A stretch of DNA of 64,000 nt from Halomonas sp. ML-15 (GTDB taxonomy: Bacteria > Pseudomonadota > Gammaproteobacteria > Pseudomonadales > Halomonadaceae), in the NCBI RefSeq assembly GCF_014779595.1, contig NZ_JACXZT010000019.1, positions 1,209,808 to 1,273,807 of the forward strand, given 5' to 3'. A model generated the notes under the pieces. The model had not been told where the DNA came from. It searched no databases and saw nothing but the letters and a program-made list of their open reading frames with translations. The translations under genes and the position numbers were made by a program. Of the stretch, positions 8,178 through 17,151 are shown piece by piece (positions within the stretch are counted from its first letter, which is position 1; every line of letters begins with the position of its first letter).

Positions 8178-8270
8178 TCAGCGGGTCACCACTACCGCGG
8201 CCACAATGGCCACCGCGACTAATATGACACCGGCCAGGTTACCGGCGTAGCGCACGTATTGATGCAGCAT
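8178..8270 (-). CDS. 30-residue membrane peptide behind the oxidoreductase gene
   Basis: The minus strand reads an ATG at 8270 preceded by a perfect GGAGG 6 nt upstream, which itself begins at the stop codon of the oxidoreductase gene. The product begins MLHQYVRYAGNLAGV, then forms one long hydrophobic helix rich in Val, Ala and Ile, and ends VVTR before TGA. Position, ribosome site and a single transmembrane helix together support a real small gene co-transcribed with the membrane oxidoreductase. It could be a small subunit or stabilising peptide for that enzyme. I know no homologue. Confidence 0.6.
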   Translation of the reverse strand: MLHQYVRYAGNLAGVILVAVAIVAAVVVTR

Positions 8271-8282
8271 CTTGGGCCTCCT

Positions 8283-9602
8283 TCAAATGATGGCGAAGCG
8301 GTCGGAGATGATCCGTGTGGCGGGCACCCCAAGCTCGATCAGGCCCCCCTCTGCGGCGTTCATCATCGGTTCCGGCCCGCAGATAAAGTACTCGCGCTGC
8401 TCGTCGTCTTCCGGCAGGCAGCGCTCCAGCAGCGCCTTGTCGATATAGCCAGTCTCGCCCTGCCAGCCCTCAGGCGGGTCGCTGAGCACGTGGATCACTT
8501 TGAGCGGCAGCTCGGCCTCCAGCTCGGCGAGCTCGTCGCGAAAGGTCGCTTCATCCCAGCTGGGGTTGGCGTAGATCATCCATAGCGGCAGGGTCACCCC
8601 CTGATCACTGAAAGTGCGCAGGATGCTCATGATCGGCGTGACGCCGATGCCGCCAGCCATTAACACCGCTCCGGATGCACTGCGCACATCGGGAATAAAG
8701 GCGCCGTAGGGCCCTTCGATAAAGGCGCGGGTGCCTGGCGTTATCTCCGGCAGGGTAGCGGTAAAGTCGCCGAGATTCTTGGCGGTGAAGGCGACGCGCC
8801 CTGGCCGGCAGGCACTCGATACCAGCGAGAATGGATGCTGCTGCAGCGAGAACGGTGAGTCACCGAAGGTGATCCAGAAGAACTGCCCAGCGTTGAAGTC
8901 GATGCGATGCTCCCCCTCCGCTTCCAGGGTCAGGGTAGTGGCATCGCCCAGCGCCGGCTGATTGTCGACCACCTGCCAGGGCCGTTTACGCATTCGCCAG
9001 GGGCGCAGTAGCCGGGTATCGGCCAGCAAGTAGACCGGCACCAGCACCACCGCCACCAGCAGCCCGGCAGTGATCCAACCGGCGGTGTAGTGGCTGGCCA
9101 TTAGCGCATGGCCAAGACCGCCAAGCACCACGAACAGCGCCAGACCGCCATGCAGCAGCCGCCACCACTCGTAGGAGAGTCCCAGCTGCACCCGCCATAG
9201 CGAGCTGATGATCAGCACCACGCTGGCACCCAGCAGGCCGATTAGCGCCAGCGCGCGCAGAGTATCGTCGCGGGGGTCTAGAAACGCGAGATAGCTGGGA
9301 TCGGCGGCGAATATCAGCGGCGGGTGCAGCAGCACCAGCCACAGCGCCAAGAGTCCGGTCTGGCGGTGGAACTGCAGAATATTGTCGAAGCCGATACTCT
9401 CGGCAAACCAGCGGTGCCGGCCGGAGATGATCACCTGCATGCCGAACACACCCAGCGCCAATAGGCCGAACATCACACCAATCGCGCCGAGCAGGCCGCG
9501 GGGTTCTTGGGGAACGGAGAGTAGCGCGATACCGAGCGGCAGCAGCGCCAATAGCAGATACAGGCTGCCCCAGAGCAGCCCGCGTCGAGTGATGGGTCTC
9601 AT
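8283..9602 (-). CDS. Ferric-reductase-like membrane flavo-oxidoreductase
   Basis: The ATG at 9602 follows a strong AGGAGG and gives 439 residues. The first about 210 residues contain some six transmembrane helices of the ferric-reductase-like (cytochrome b, Pfam Ferric_reduct) type, with histidines at FHRQTG, LLHPP, LLHGG and GLGHAL as possible haem ligands. A cytoplasmic FAD-binding domain follows (QHPFSLVSS for FAD), then an NAD(P)-binding domain (AGGIGVTPIMSILR, YFICGPEPMM). Such proteins pass electrons from NAD(P)H through FAD and haem across the inner membrane. The acceptor is unknown. A tiny membrane-peptide gene follows immediately. Confidence 0.88.
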   Translation of the reverse strand: MRPITRRGLLWGSLYLLLALLPLGIALLSVPQEPRGLLGAIGVMFGLLALGVFGMQVIISGRHRWFAESIGFDNILQFHRQTGLLALWLVLLHPPLIFAADPSYLAFLDPRDDTLRALALIGLLGASVVLIISSLWRVQLGLSYEWWRLLHGGLALFVVLGGLGHALMASHYTAGWITAGLLVAVVLVPVYLLADTRLLRPWRMRKRPWQVVDNQPALGDATTLTLEAEGEHRIDFNAGQFFWITFGDSPFSLQQHPFSLVSSACRPGRVAFTAKNLGDFTATLPEITPGTRAFIEGPYGAFIPDVRSASGAVLMAGGIGVTPIMSILRTFSDQGVTLPLWMIYANPSWDEATFRDELAELEAELPLKVIHVLSDPPEGWQGETGYIDKALLERCLPEDDEQREYFICGPEPMMNAAEGGLIELGVPATRIISDRFAII

Positions 9603-9729
9603 CGGTCCTCCTTGGCTCGCATCCATGCTTGCCAACTCAGTGTGGCCCAGACCCGCAACATATCCAAGCCGGGGCAGCGACTGCTAGGCTATTCATCACC
9701 CCCTGCTCATCGCCATTAAGGAGGATGTC

Positions 9730-11037
9730 ATGAGCCAAGATGCCACACAGCAGGATCACACCAACCTGTTCGACGATGCCCGCTCGCGCCTGGAGGAGGT
9801 CTTCGAGGCGCTGGAAATCAGCCCCGATGCCTGCCAGCGGCTGATGCAGCCAGCACTGTCATTGCAGGTCAGCGTGCCGGTACGCATGGACGACGGTAGT
9901 CTCAAGGTGTTTCCCGGTTGGCGGGTGCAGTACGACACCAGCCTGGGCCCGGCCAAGGGCGGTATCCGCTTCCACCCCGCCGTCGACCAGCTAGAGGTGA
10001 CCACCCTGAGCTTCTGGATGGCGGTCAAGTGCGCGGTGGTCAACCTGCCCTTCGGCGGCGGCAAGGGCGGCGTGCAGGTCGACCCCAAACAGCTCTCGCG
10101 GCTGGAGCTCGAGCGCCTGGCACGCGGCTATATTCGCGGCATCGCGGATGTGATGGGCCCCAACCGCGATATTCCAGCCCCCGACGTCAACACCAACGCC
10201 ACCGTCATGGGCTGGATGTCGGACGAGTACGCGCATTTGGTGCGCGGCCAGACTCCGGCGGCCATCACCGGCAAGCCGCTGACGCTGGGCGGCTCCTACG
10301 GCCGGGTGGCGGCCACTGGGCGGGGAGCCCTCAAGGTGCTGGATATCTGGGCCGAGCGTGAGGGGCGCAAGCCGCAGGACACCACGGTAGCAATACAGGG
10401 CTTCGGCAATGCCGCCTACCATTTTGCCAGCCTGGCCCATGCCCAGGGCTACAAGATCGTCGCAGTGTCGGACTCCGGCGGCGCCATCTACTCCGAGGAG
10501 GGGCTGGAGCCCGATCCTATCAAGGAGGAGAAGACCCGCCACCAGCAGCTCAAGGGCATGGTCTACTGCGACGACTCGGTATGCCACGCCAAGGGGGTCG
10601 AAGCGATCGACCAGGACGAACTGCTGGCCCTCGACGTCGATGTGCTGGCCCTGGCGGCGCTGGAAAATCAGATCCACGAGGATAACGTCGGCGACGTCCG
10701 CGCCGGCCTGATACTCGAGATCGCCAATGGCCCGGTGACCTCAGCCGCCGACGACGCCCTCGAGGAGCGCGGCATTCCGGTACTGCCGGACGTGCTCGCC
10801 AATACCGGCGGCGTGATCGTCAGCTACTACGAGTGGGTGCAGAACCGCAGCGGCGATCGCTGGACGGAGGAAACCATCAATCAGCGCCTGGATGCAGTGC
10901 TGGAGCGTGAAGCAGCCACGGTGCTTGACCGCGCCGAGGCGGAGCAGATCTCCTACCGCAAGGCGGCCTACCGGCAAGGCATCGAGCGCATTGCCGAGGC
11001 GATCCGCGAGCGCGGCAACAACCAGGACGGTGAGTGA
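9730..11037 (+). CDS. Glutamate dehydrogenase (Glu/Leu/Phe/Val dehydrogenase family)
   Basis: This 435-residue protein matches the usual length of hexameric bacterial glutamate dehydrogenases. It has the substrate site GGIRFHP, the active-site lysine region LPFGGGKGGV, the PAPDVNTNATVMGW segment, and the Rossmann glycine motif IQGFGNAAYHFA followed by a DSGG segment. It interconverts glutamate with 2-oxoglutarate and ammonia. The acidic residue at the second beta strand end (VSDSGGAIY) resembles NAD-type enzymes, but coenzyme choice cannot be settled here. The gene is convergent with the acetamidase/formamidase gene, only 7 nt separating the stops, and next to an amide-degrading cluster that would release ammonia. 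Confidence 0.93.
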   Translation: MSQDATQQDHTNLFDDARSRLEEVFEALEISPDACQRLMQPALSLQVSVPVRMDDGSLKVFPGWRVQYDTSLGPAKGGIRFHPAVDQLEVTTLSFWMAVKCAVVNLPFGGGKGGVQVDPKQLSRLELERLARGYIRGIADVMGPNRDIPAPDVNTNATVMGWMSDEYAHLVRGQTPAAITGKPLTLGGSYGRVAATGRGALKVLDIWAEREGRKPQDTTVAIQGFGNAAYHFASLAHAQGYKIVAVSDSGGAIYSEEGLEPDPIKEEKTRHQQLKGMVYCDDSVCHAKGVEAIDQDELLALDVDVLALAALENQIHEDNVGDVRAGLILEIANGPVTSAADDALEERGIPVLPDVLANTGGVIVSYYEWVQNRSGDRWTEETINQRLDAVLEREAATVLDRAEAEQISYRKAAYRQGIERIAEAIRERGNNQDGE

Positions 11038-11044
11038 TCTCGCC

Positions 11045-11992
11045 TCACTCGAACACGATCCTCGGCAGGTAGAAGCTGACCACCCAGTTGGGCGCATCGA
11101 CGATCTCGCTGATACGCAGGTCGCCGCAAACCGAGCAGAGCATATAGGCCTGCTCGGCGGGCATATTGCGCGTCTTGACCAGCCACTCGATGGCGCCTTC
11201 CAGCGCCTGACGCGCGCCGTTCATCAAGTCGGGGCCGATCCCGGTGAAAACTTCATAGCCGGCGCCATCGAGATGGCGTGTCACCGGGCCGGGGGTCGAG
11301 AAGCGCGGCATCGCGAGCGGCGTATCCTTGATCAGTTCCAGGGTGACGCTGACGTCCATGGCGCTCTCGATAGCGGTGCCGCACACTTCGCCGTCGCCCT
11401 GGGCGGCGTGGGTGTCGCCGATGGAGAAAAGCGCGCCCTCCACTTCCACCGGCAGATAGAGCACGCTGCCGGCGCCCAGGTCGCGAATATCCAGATTACC
11501 GCCCACCCGCCGCGGCGGCACGATGGAGTGGCTGCCGGGGGCGGCAGGGGCCAGGCCAATGGTGCCGGCAAACGGCTTGAGGGGTATCCGCGCATGCTGA
11601 CCGAAGGCCGCCGGGCTCAGGGCCTGGCGGTCATAGTCCCACAGCGTCAGCGCCGGCTCGGGGAACTGGTCGGCGAGCAGGCCGAAGCCGGGGATATTGG
11701 CGGTCCAGCCAAAGCCCGACGGAGTAAAGTCGTTGAGAGTGATCTTGAGCACATCGCCGGGGGCCGCGCCGTCAACGTGGATCGGCCCGGTGACCGGGTT
11801 GATACGCTCGAAGGGCATGCTGGTCACCGCCTCGACACCTGAATCACGGCTGAAGTGGCCGCCCGCGGCATCGTGGCAGACCACCGTCAGAGTGGAGCCC
11901 GGGGCCACCTGCTCTACCGCAGCGATGCTGTTATCCCAGCCGTGATGGCAGTGGTGGCCATGGATAGTCTTGATCGGCAGCGCTTGGCTCAT
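11045..11992 (-). CDS. Acetamidase/formamidase family protein
   Basis: The ATG at 11992 gives 315 residues and overlaps the amidase stop codon by 4 nt. The FmdA/AmdA family motifs are visible: a His-rich metal-site start (IHGHHCHHGWDNS), the VDGAAPGDVLKI segment, GGNLDIRDLGAGS, the GDTHAAQGDGEVCGTAIE active-site region and a C-terminal CSVCGDLRISEIVD segment. These zinc-type enzymes hydrolyse short-chain amides such as formamide or acetamide to ammonia plus the acid. The preceding amidase gene and the ABC transporter genes upstream suggest a pathway that imports and degrades an amide nitrogen source. Confidence 0.93.
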   Translation of the reverse strand: MSQALPIKTIHGHHCHHGWDNSIAAVEQVAPGSTLTVVCHDAAGGHFSRDSGVEAVTSMPFERINPVTGPIHVDGAAPGDVLKITLNDFTPSGFGWTANIPGFGLLADQFPEPALTLWDYDRQALSPAAFGQHARIPLKPFAGTIGLAPAAPGSHSIVPPRRVGGNLDIRDLGAGSVLYLPVEVEGALFSIGDTHAAQGDGEVCGTAIESAMDVSVTLELIKDTPLAMPRFSTPGPVTRHLDGAGYEVFTGIGPDLMNGARQALEGAIEWLVKTRNMPAEQAYMLCSVCGDLRISEIVDAPNWVVSFYLPRIVFE

Positions 11993-13263
11993 GCGGGCAC
12001 CTCCTGACGCATCAGGGTGCTGGCAATCTGCAGCAGCCGCTGGTCCTGCCAGCGGTCCGCCACCAGCTGTACGCCTACTGGCATACCCGCCGTACCCTGG
12101 CTCAGCGGCAGATTGAGACACGGCACGCCAAGCAGCGTCCAGGCGCGGCAATAGAGCGGGTCGCCGGTCGCCTCGATACCTTCCGGCGCCACGCCGGCGG
12201 CGCTGGCGGCGAGGATCACGTCGACCTGCTCATCGAACACGCCACTCAGCGCCTGCTGCATGGTATTGGTGGCGCGCCGCGCCTCGAGATAGCGCTCATG
12301 GCCGATAGCCCTGCCCTCCTCGAGCAGCTCGACCAGCTTGGAGCCCATCTGCGCGGCGAAGCGGGCGTACTCGCTGGCCAGGGTCTGGGCGGCCTCGTAG
12401 GCCATCACCACCTTCTGGTGCTCGATCAGCGCCTCATAGCGCGCGTCGAGCTCCAGCGGTACCAGTTCAGCGCCGGCCTGCTCGAGCCGCGCCTGAGCAT
12501 GGCGCAGCGCCTGCTCGGTATCGTCATCCGGCGCCACATCGCCCGGCAGGCTGCGCACGCCGACCCGCACCCCGGCGAGGCTAGCCAGCGGCGCGATACG
12601 TGGGGCACGGGTCAGCGCCGAGTAAGTGGTGCAGATATCCTCGATATGTCGCGCAAACCAGCCCAGGGTATCCAGCGACGGCGCAAAGGATTTAACCCCG
12701 GCGGCGCTGACGGTATCGAAGGTGGGCTTGAAACCGAACACCCCGCAGAAACTGGCCGGGCGGATCATGCTGCCGGCAGTCTGAGTACCGAAGGCGAGCG
12801 GCACCATCCCGTCGGCCACCGCTGCCGCCGAGCCGCTCGAGGAGCCACCGGGGGTACGTGTTAGATCATGCGGGTTGTGGGTCTTGCCGGGCGTGAAGTA
12901 GGCGAACTCGGTGGAGACCGTCTTGCCCATGATCAGCGCCCCCTGCTCCTTGAGCAGCGTCACCAGGGCAGCATCCACCAGCCCCCCGTCAGAGTGCAGA
13001 TAGCCACGGGTACCCCAGCGCGTGGGCAGATCGACGGTCTCGATAATGTCCTTGAGGCCCACCGGAACGCCGCACAGCAGCCGATCAGCGTGGGAGTCAT
13101 CCGGCGCCGCGGGCGTTTCGGCGAGGGCTTCCCAGGCCTCCACCTCGGGCTCACGCTGGTCGATACGCGCCGCACAGGCGTGCCACCAGTCCAGCGGCTC
13201 CGCACGGCCCTCGGCCAGGGCGGTCTGGTAATCTTCGATGGTCATCTCAGAATCTAGATTCAC
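11989..13263 (-). CDS. Amidase (amidase-signature family)
   Basis: I chose the GTG at 13263 because GGAGA lies 6-7 nt upstream. A GTG at 13302 directly after the previous stop and an ATG at 13245 are alternatives without a good ribosome site. The product has 424 residues with the Ser-cisSer-Lys triad of the family: Lys in VGLKDIIET, the first Ser in TPGGSSSGSAAA and the nucleophile in FGTQTAGSMIRPA. These enzymes hydrolyse amides or related C-N bonds, and their substrates are diverse. Start and stop overlaps bind it tightly to the formamidase gene, and the TauE/SafE gene lies upstream in the same direction. Confidence 0.92.
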   Translation of the reverse strand: MNLDSEMTIEDYQTALAEGRAEPLDWWHACAARIDQREPEVEAWEALAETPAAPDDSHADRLLCGVPVGLKDIIETVDLPTRWGTRGYLHSDGGLVDAALVTLLKEQGALIMGKTVSTEFAYFTPGKTHNPHDLTRTPGGSSSGSAAAVADGMVPLAFGTQTAGSMIRPASFCGVFGFKPTFDTVSAAGVKSFAPSLDTLGWFARHIEDICTTYSALTRAPRIAPLASLAGVRVGVRSLPGDVAPDDDTEQALRHAQARLEQAGAELVPLELDARYEALIEHQKVVMAYEAAQTLASEYARFAAQMGSKLVELLEEGRAIGHERYLEARRATNTMQQALSGVFDEQVDVILAASAAGVAPEGIEATGDPLYCRAWTLLGVPCLNLPLSQGTAGMPVGVQLVADRWQDQRLLQIASTLMRQEVPA

Positions 13264-13302
13264 AATGCTTCTCCGCTCGAGTCCGGCGGCCGGTTGGTCC
13301 AC

Positions 13303-14091
13303 TCAGACAATCAGTTTCAAGCCGACCAGCAGCATCAACAGCGCAAACAAGCGCCTGAGTAGCCGCGGCGACAGGTGGTGGGCGAGCCTCACGCCGAGTC
13401 TAGCGCAGGGCACGCTGAACAGCGCTATTCCGATAAAAGCTGGCCAGTAGAGGTAGCCGCTGCTGTAAGCCGGCAGGCTGGACTGACCGTGACCGGTGAA
13501 CATGAAGGTCGCTGCCCCCACGGCAGCAATGGGCAGACCGCAAGCCGCCGAGGTGCCGATAGCGCGTGCCAGACTGGCACCGCTGCGCGCCAACCACGGC
13601 ACGCTGAGCACCCCGCCGCCTACACCGAACAGCGCCGAGAAGGTGCCGATCAGCGTCCCTGCGGCGAACATCGCCGGCATACCGGCCGGCTGCCGCCCCG
13701 GCTTAGGGGGCTTGGCCAGCAGCATGCGCAGCGCTAATAGCAGCATGAATAGCCCGAAGTAACGCTCCAGAAGTTCCGCGCGTAGCTGCCCGGCAATCAG
13801 GCCGCCCAGCACTGCGCCGACCATCAGTCCGGGCAGCATGCGCTTGAGCAGATCGACCACCACGGCGCCCTTCTGCCAGTGGCCCAGCGCCGAGGAGGCG
13901 CCGGTTACGGTTATGATCGCCAGCGAGGTACCGATGGCCAGGTGGATCACCACCGCGGGATCGATACCCTGCTGATTGAGGGCCACGATCAGCGCCGGCA
14001 CGATCACCACGCCCCCACCAATACCGAACAGCCCGGCGATAACGCCGGCGACGGCGCCCACCAGGCAGAAGAACAGCAGCGCTGACAGCAT
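13303..14091 (-). CDS. TauE/SafE-family membrane transporter
   Basis: This 262-residue hydrophobic protein has about eight transmembrane helices in two similar halves. Each half contains the family motif (GLFGIGGGVVIVPAL near residue 20 and ALFGVGGGVLSVPWL near 155). TauE/SafE proteins export sulfite, sulfoacetate or other small organic anions, and some move uncharacterised carboxylates. Its place between an ABC uptake system and two amide hydrolases suggests export of the acid product or of a sulfonate, but this is inference. The stop is 39 nt before the favoured amidase start. Confidence 0.9.
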   Translation of the reverse strand: MLSALLFFCLVGAVAGVIAGLFGIGGGVVIVPALIVALNQQGIDPAVVIHLAIGTSLAIITVTGASSALGHWQKGAVVVDLLKRMLPGLMVGAVLGGLIAGQLRAELLERYFGLFMLLLALRMLLAKPPKPGRQPAGMPAMFAAGTLIGTFSALFGVGGGVLSVPWLARSGASLARAIGTSAACGLPIAAVGAATFMFTGHGQSSLPAYSSGYLYWPAFIGIALFSVPCARLGVRLAHHLSPRLLRRLFALLMLLVGLKLIV

Positions 14092-14118
14092 TCAAACTCA
14101 CTCCAAACACCATGACGA

Positions 14119-14139
14119 ATGGGGCCTCAAGGACCCCAT
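14119..14139 (-). terminator. Weak hairpin after the ABC substrate-binding gene
   Basis: ATGGGGCC (14119-14126) pairs with GGACCCCAT (14131-14139) with one bulged A. There is no U-run, so it may attenuate rather than end transcription into the TauE gene. Confidence 0.3.
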
Positions 14140-14162
14140 CCGAGGATACGCTGCCAGAGCGC

Positions 14163-15143
14163 TTATTGAACGACCTCGCTGGCAAAGGAGGCGTCGACGA
14201 TATCGTCGTAGTACATCTCACCCTGGATATTGCCGACGAACTGCTGCATCTCGATGGCATTGGTGAAGGCGTCTTCGGTGATCATTACGCTCTCGGGATA
14301 GACGTTGTTGTCGATCATGCGCTGCACCGCGGCGTCTACCACATCGCCCTGCAAATCACCGAACTCCATCCGCGCTACCGCCTTGGCGGTGTCAGCATCG
14401 GAGTGGATCAGCGCCAGCGAGTCGTTGATAGCGCTGACGAAGCGCATCACCAGATCCGGGTTGTCATCAATCATCTCCTGGGAGGTGTTGATGGTCGAGA
14501 AGGCATACTCAGGGTAGTCGTCGGTGAAGGCGTGGATGATCTCCAACCCCTGAGAGATGCCCTGCTCGACCTGCGGCTGGTAGGCCACCGCCATATCGCC
14601 GCGCCCGGAGAGCACTGGACCCAGCTCGGAGCCATTCTGCACTTCAGTGAGGGTCACCTCACCATTGAGGCCGGCATCCTCGATCAGACGCTTGATCAAA
14701 GTATTCGACGTACCCGGGGCCAGGCCGACCACCACCTCCTTGCCTTCGAGGTCGGCCGGCGACGAGTAGTCGAGATCGGGATGCGCCAGCACCCATACTG
14801 GGGCGCTGTTGGCCACCGCACTGATCGCTTTGCCGCTGCCGCCCTGCTCCTGGGCGAAGCCGACATGCTCCGGGCCATGCACCGAGAACTGCGACTCACC
14901 GGAGAGCACCGAGGCCAGCGCCGCCGGCCCCGAACCCGCCGAGCGCACCACTGGTACATCGATATTATGGTTGTTGAACATACCTTCATGCTTGGCCACA
15001 TAGACCGGCAGGTAGAGCAGCGAATGGAAGGCTTCGTTGATCAGGATGGTATCCATGTCGTCGGCCTGGGTGTGGGCCGAGGCACCGAGTGCCAACAGAC
15101 CGGCGCCGAAGGCGATACGCTTATAGGTGGTAGATATGTTCAT
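14163..15143 (-). CDS. ABC transporter substrate-binding protein, NMT1/SsuA-like
   Basis: The 326-residue product begins with a signal peptide (residues 1 to about 27, cleavage near ASAHTQADD) and belongs to the NMT1/ThiY/SsuA-like type II periplasmic binding proteins. Typical segments are HSLLYLPVYVAKHEGMF near the start, RSAGSGPAALASVLSGE and the LEGKEVVVGLAPGTSN hinge strand. It should capture a small organic nitrogen or sulfur compound in the periplasm and deliver it to the permease and ATPase encoded upstream. The family covers nitrate, taurine, alkanesulfonates, pyrimidine and thiamine precursors. The adjacent amidases suggest an amide or heterocycle. Confidence 0.92.
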   Translation of the reverse strand: MNISTTYKRIAFGAGLLALGASAHTQADDMDTILINEAFHSLLYLPVYVAKHEGMFNNHNIDVPVVRSAGSGPAALASVLSGESQFSVHGPEHVGFAQEQGGSGKAISAVANSAPVWVLAHPDLDYSSPADLEGKEVVVGLAPGTSNTLIKRLIEDAGLNGEVTLTEVQNGSELGPVLSGRGDMAVAYQPQVEQGISQGLEIIHAFTDDYPEYAFSTINTSQEMIDDNPDLVMRFVSAINDSLALIHSDADTAKAVARMEFGDLQGDVVDAAVQRMIDNNVYPESVMITEDAFTNAIEMQQFVGNIQGEMYYDDIVDASFASEVVQ

Positions 15144-15214
15144 CGTTCAATGCCTCTTATGGTTATTGATGGTGGTGCTCACTGTTGCTTGGGTAGTGAC
15201 GCGACTTCGCGGTG

Positions 15215-16051
15215 CTATTTATGCCCCTTTTCCCACGGCAATAGGCGCTTCTCGACCTGAGAGACGATCACGTAGAGCACGATGGCAACGATCATCAGCA
15301 TGATGACTCCTACCCACACGACATTGAGGTTGAACAGGTTGCCGGCGACGAAGATCATGCGGCCCAGACCACGGTCGGAAGAGATGAATTCGCCGCCGAT
15401 TTCGGCGATCAAGGCAAAGCCGATGTTCAAGCGGAAGGCGGAGATGATCCACGGCAGCGTGGCCGGCGCGACCACCTTGGTGAACACTTCTCGACGGCTG
15501 GCGCCGAGTGAGCGCATCAGGTTGATCAAGTTGCGGTCGATCTGGTGGGTGCCCTGATAAGCGGAGAGCAATGCGACGACGAAGGTGGCGACAAACGCCA
15601 GCATGATCTTGGAGAACATCCCCGAGCCAAACCAGATGATGATCATCGGCGCCAGGGCAATCTTGGGCAGGCCGTTGAGGGCAACCATGAAGGGGTCGAT
15701 AATGCGCGCCACGGTGCGCGAGAACCACAGCAGCAAGCCGCAGATGGAGCCCAGAATGCTGCCGGCCAGGAAGCCCACCACGGTGGCATAGACGGTGGCA
15801 ATGGTATCGTTGAGCAGCTGCCCGGACTGGATCAGGCGCCAGGCTTCGCCGGCGATGCCCACCGGAGAGCCCATCAGAAACGAGTTGATCCAGCCGACGT
15901 TGACCCCGATCTGCCACAGGATAACGACCAGCGCCAGGCCAGCCCCACGCCACAGGTTGTCGCTGAGCAGCGTATTGCCGGCCAGCTGCTCATCGTTCTC
16001 CTTGACGCTGCCGGCGCGAATCACATGGGTATGCAGCTGTGCCTCGCTCAT
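15215..16051 (-). CDS. ABC transporter permease (SsuC/TauC-like)
   Basis: The 278-residue inner-membrane protein has six predicted helices and the binding-protein-dependent transport signature: the EAA loop reads SLGASRREVFTKVVAPATLP around residues 195-215. It is the membrane half of the NMT1-type importer formed with the neighbouring ATPase and binding protein. Its ATG overlaps the ATPase stop codon by 4 nt, so the ATPase and permease are co-translated. The first 35 residues are hydrophilic and cytoplasmic. Confidence 0.93.
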   Translation of the reverse strand: MSEAQLHTHVIRAGSVKENDEQLAGNTLLSDNLWRGAGLALVVILWQIGVNVGWINSFLMGSPVGIAGEAWRLIQSGQLLNDTIATVYATVVGFLAGSILGSICGLLLWFSRTVARIIDPFMVALNGLPKIALAPMIIIWFGSGMFSKIMLAFVATFVVALLSAYQGTHQIDRNLINLMRSLGASRREVFTKVVAPATLPWIISAFRLNIGFALIAEIGGEFISSDRGLGRMIFVAGNLFNLNVVWVGVIMLMIVAIVLYVIVSQVEKRLLPWEKGHK

Positions 16052-16893
16052 GACTCACCTCCAGCAATCTGAATATCCAAGTCATCCCAGATACTGTTGA
16101 AGAAGCCCTGATAGCGCACGTCACTGCGTGCCTTGAGGCATGAGCCCAGCTCGCGAGACAGCCCCACATCGTAGATCTTCTTCACCGAGGTGGGCCGCTG
16201 AGTCATTACCGCCACGCGGTCCGACATGGCGATGGCCTCGCCGATATCGTGGGTGATCAACACCACCGTTTTATGGTGCTCCTTGAGGATCGTGACGATC
16301 TCCTCTTCGAGCACTAGCCGGGTCTGATAGTCGAGTGCCGAGAACGGCTCATCGAGCAGGATAAGGTCGGGGTCGGTGATCAGCGTGCGGATCAGTGCCA
16401 CACGCTGACGCATACCGCCGGAGAGGGTATTGGGATATTGGTCGGCAAAATCGGCCAGGCCATAGCGCGCCAGCTGGTCACGGGCCATCTCATAGCGGCG
16501 CGCCTTGCGCACGCCTTGTATCTCCAGCCCCAGGCAGACGTTATCGATGATAGTTCGCCACGGAAACAGCAGATCGCGCTGCAGCATATAACCAATGCGC
16601 GCGCCGCACTCTGGGTCACTGCCGCGCAGGGTAATGCTGCCGTCGCTGGGCTCCAGCAGGCTGGCAATGATGTTGAACATGGTGCTCTTGCCACAGCCGC
16701 TGGGCCCCACGATGCTGACGAACTCTTCCTGCTTGATGTCGAGGGTGATGTCTTCAATCACCTCGATGGGTTCGGCGCCGGAGCTGCTGAACGTCTTCTT
16801 GATACCCTCGAGAGTGATTACACTCTGACGCTGTATCCCCTGCGCGCTAGACGAAGCGGCTCGGGTTGCAGAGGCGGCCATTGATGCATTCAT
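16048..16893 (-). CDS. ABC transporter ATP-binding protein (SsuB/TauB-like)
   Basis: The ATG at 16893 has AAAGGA upstream; a TTG at 16923 is a poorer start. The 281-residue protein has a Ser/Ala-rich N-terminal extension of about 30 residues and then a full ATPase domain: Walker A GPSGCGKST, Q-loop MLQRDLLFPW, signature LSGGMRQRVAL, Walker B LILLDEPFSALD and the H-loop ITHDIGEAI. It energises the NMT1-type importer. The gene is first in the minus-strand cluster. The C-terminal part beyond the H-loop resembles nitrate/sulfonate/taurine ATPases. Confidence 0.93.
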   Translation of the reverse strand: MNASMAASATRAASSSAQGIQRQSVITLEGIKKTFSSSGAEPIEVIEDITLDIKQEEFVSIVGPSGCGKSTMFNIIASLLEPSDGSITLRGSDPECGARIGYMLQRDLLFPWRTIIDNVCLGLEIQGVRKARRYEMARDQLARYGLADFADQYPNTLSGGMRQRVALIRTLITDPDLILLDEPFSALDYQTRLVLEEEIVTILKEHHKTVVLITHDIGEAIAMSDRVAVMTQRPTSVKKIYDVGLSRELGSCLKARSDVRYQGFFNSIWDDLDIQIAGGES

Positions 16894-17151
16894 CGCTTGA
16901 TCCTTTGGGGATGCCTGAGTCAAGCAGACACTGCACAGAGCGTGCCAAAAATCGATTTTTAGATATCAAATCAATGTCATGGCCTAATGCCGAGAAGGCA
17001 GGCTTTTGCCGTCATTCCGCCGGGTGCGCAATTCCAGTGCTCCACTAGCCGCGGCGTGCACCATAATAATGAATTCAGTTTTACAGGAAGGCTGACGCGG
17101 CAGCGGCGGTGGCGTAGGCTTTGCTTTTTTCGCCCACTATCAGGAGCGCCC

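Noticed and set aside
14112-15260. 382-codon plus-strand open frame
   Set aside because: It is antisense to the NMT1-like binding-protein gene, has no ribosome site and no family similarity.
16894-17151. Cobalamin riboswitch upstream of cobO
   Set aside because: I looked for the B12-box and the conserved GCCACTG-type core and found no convincing match.
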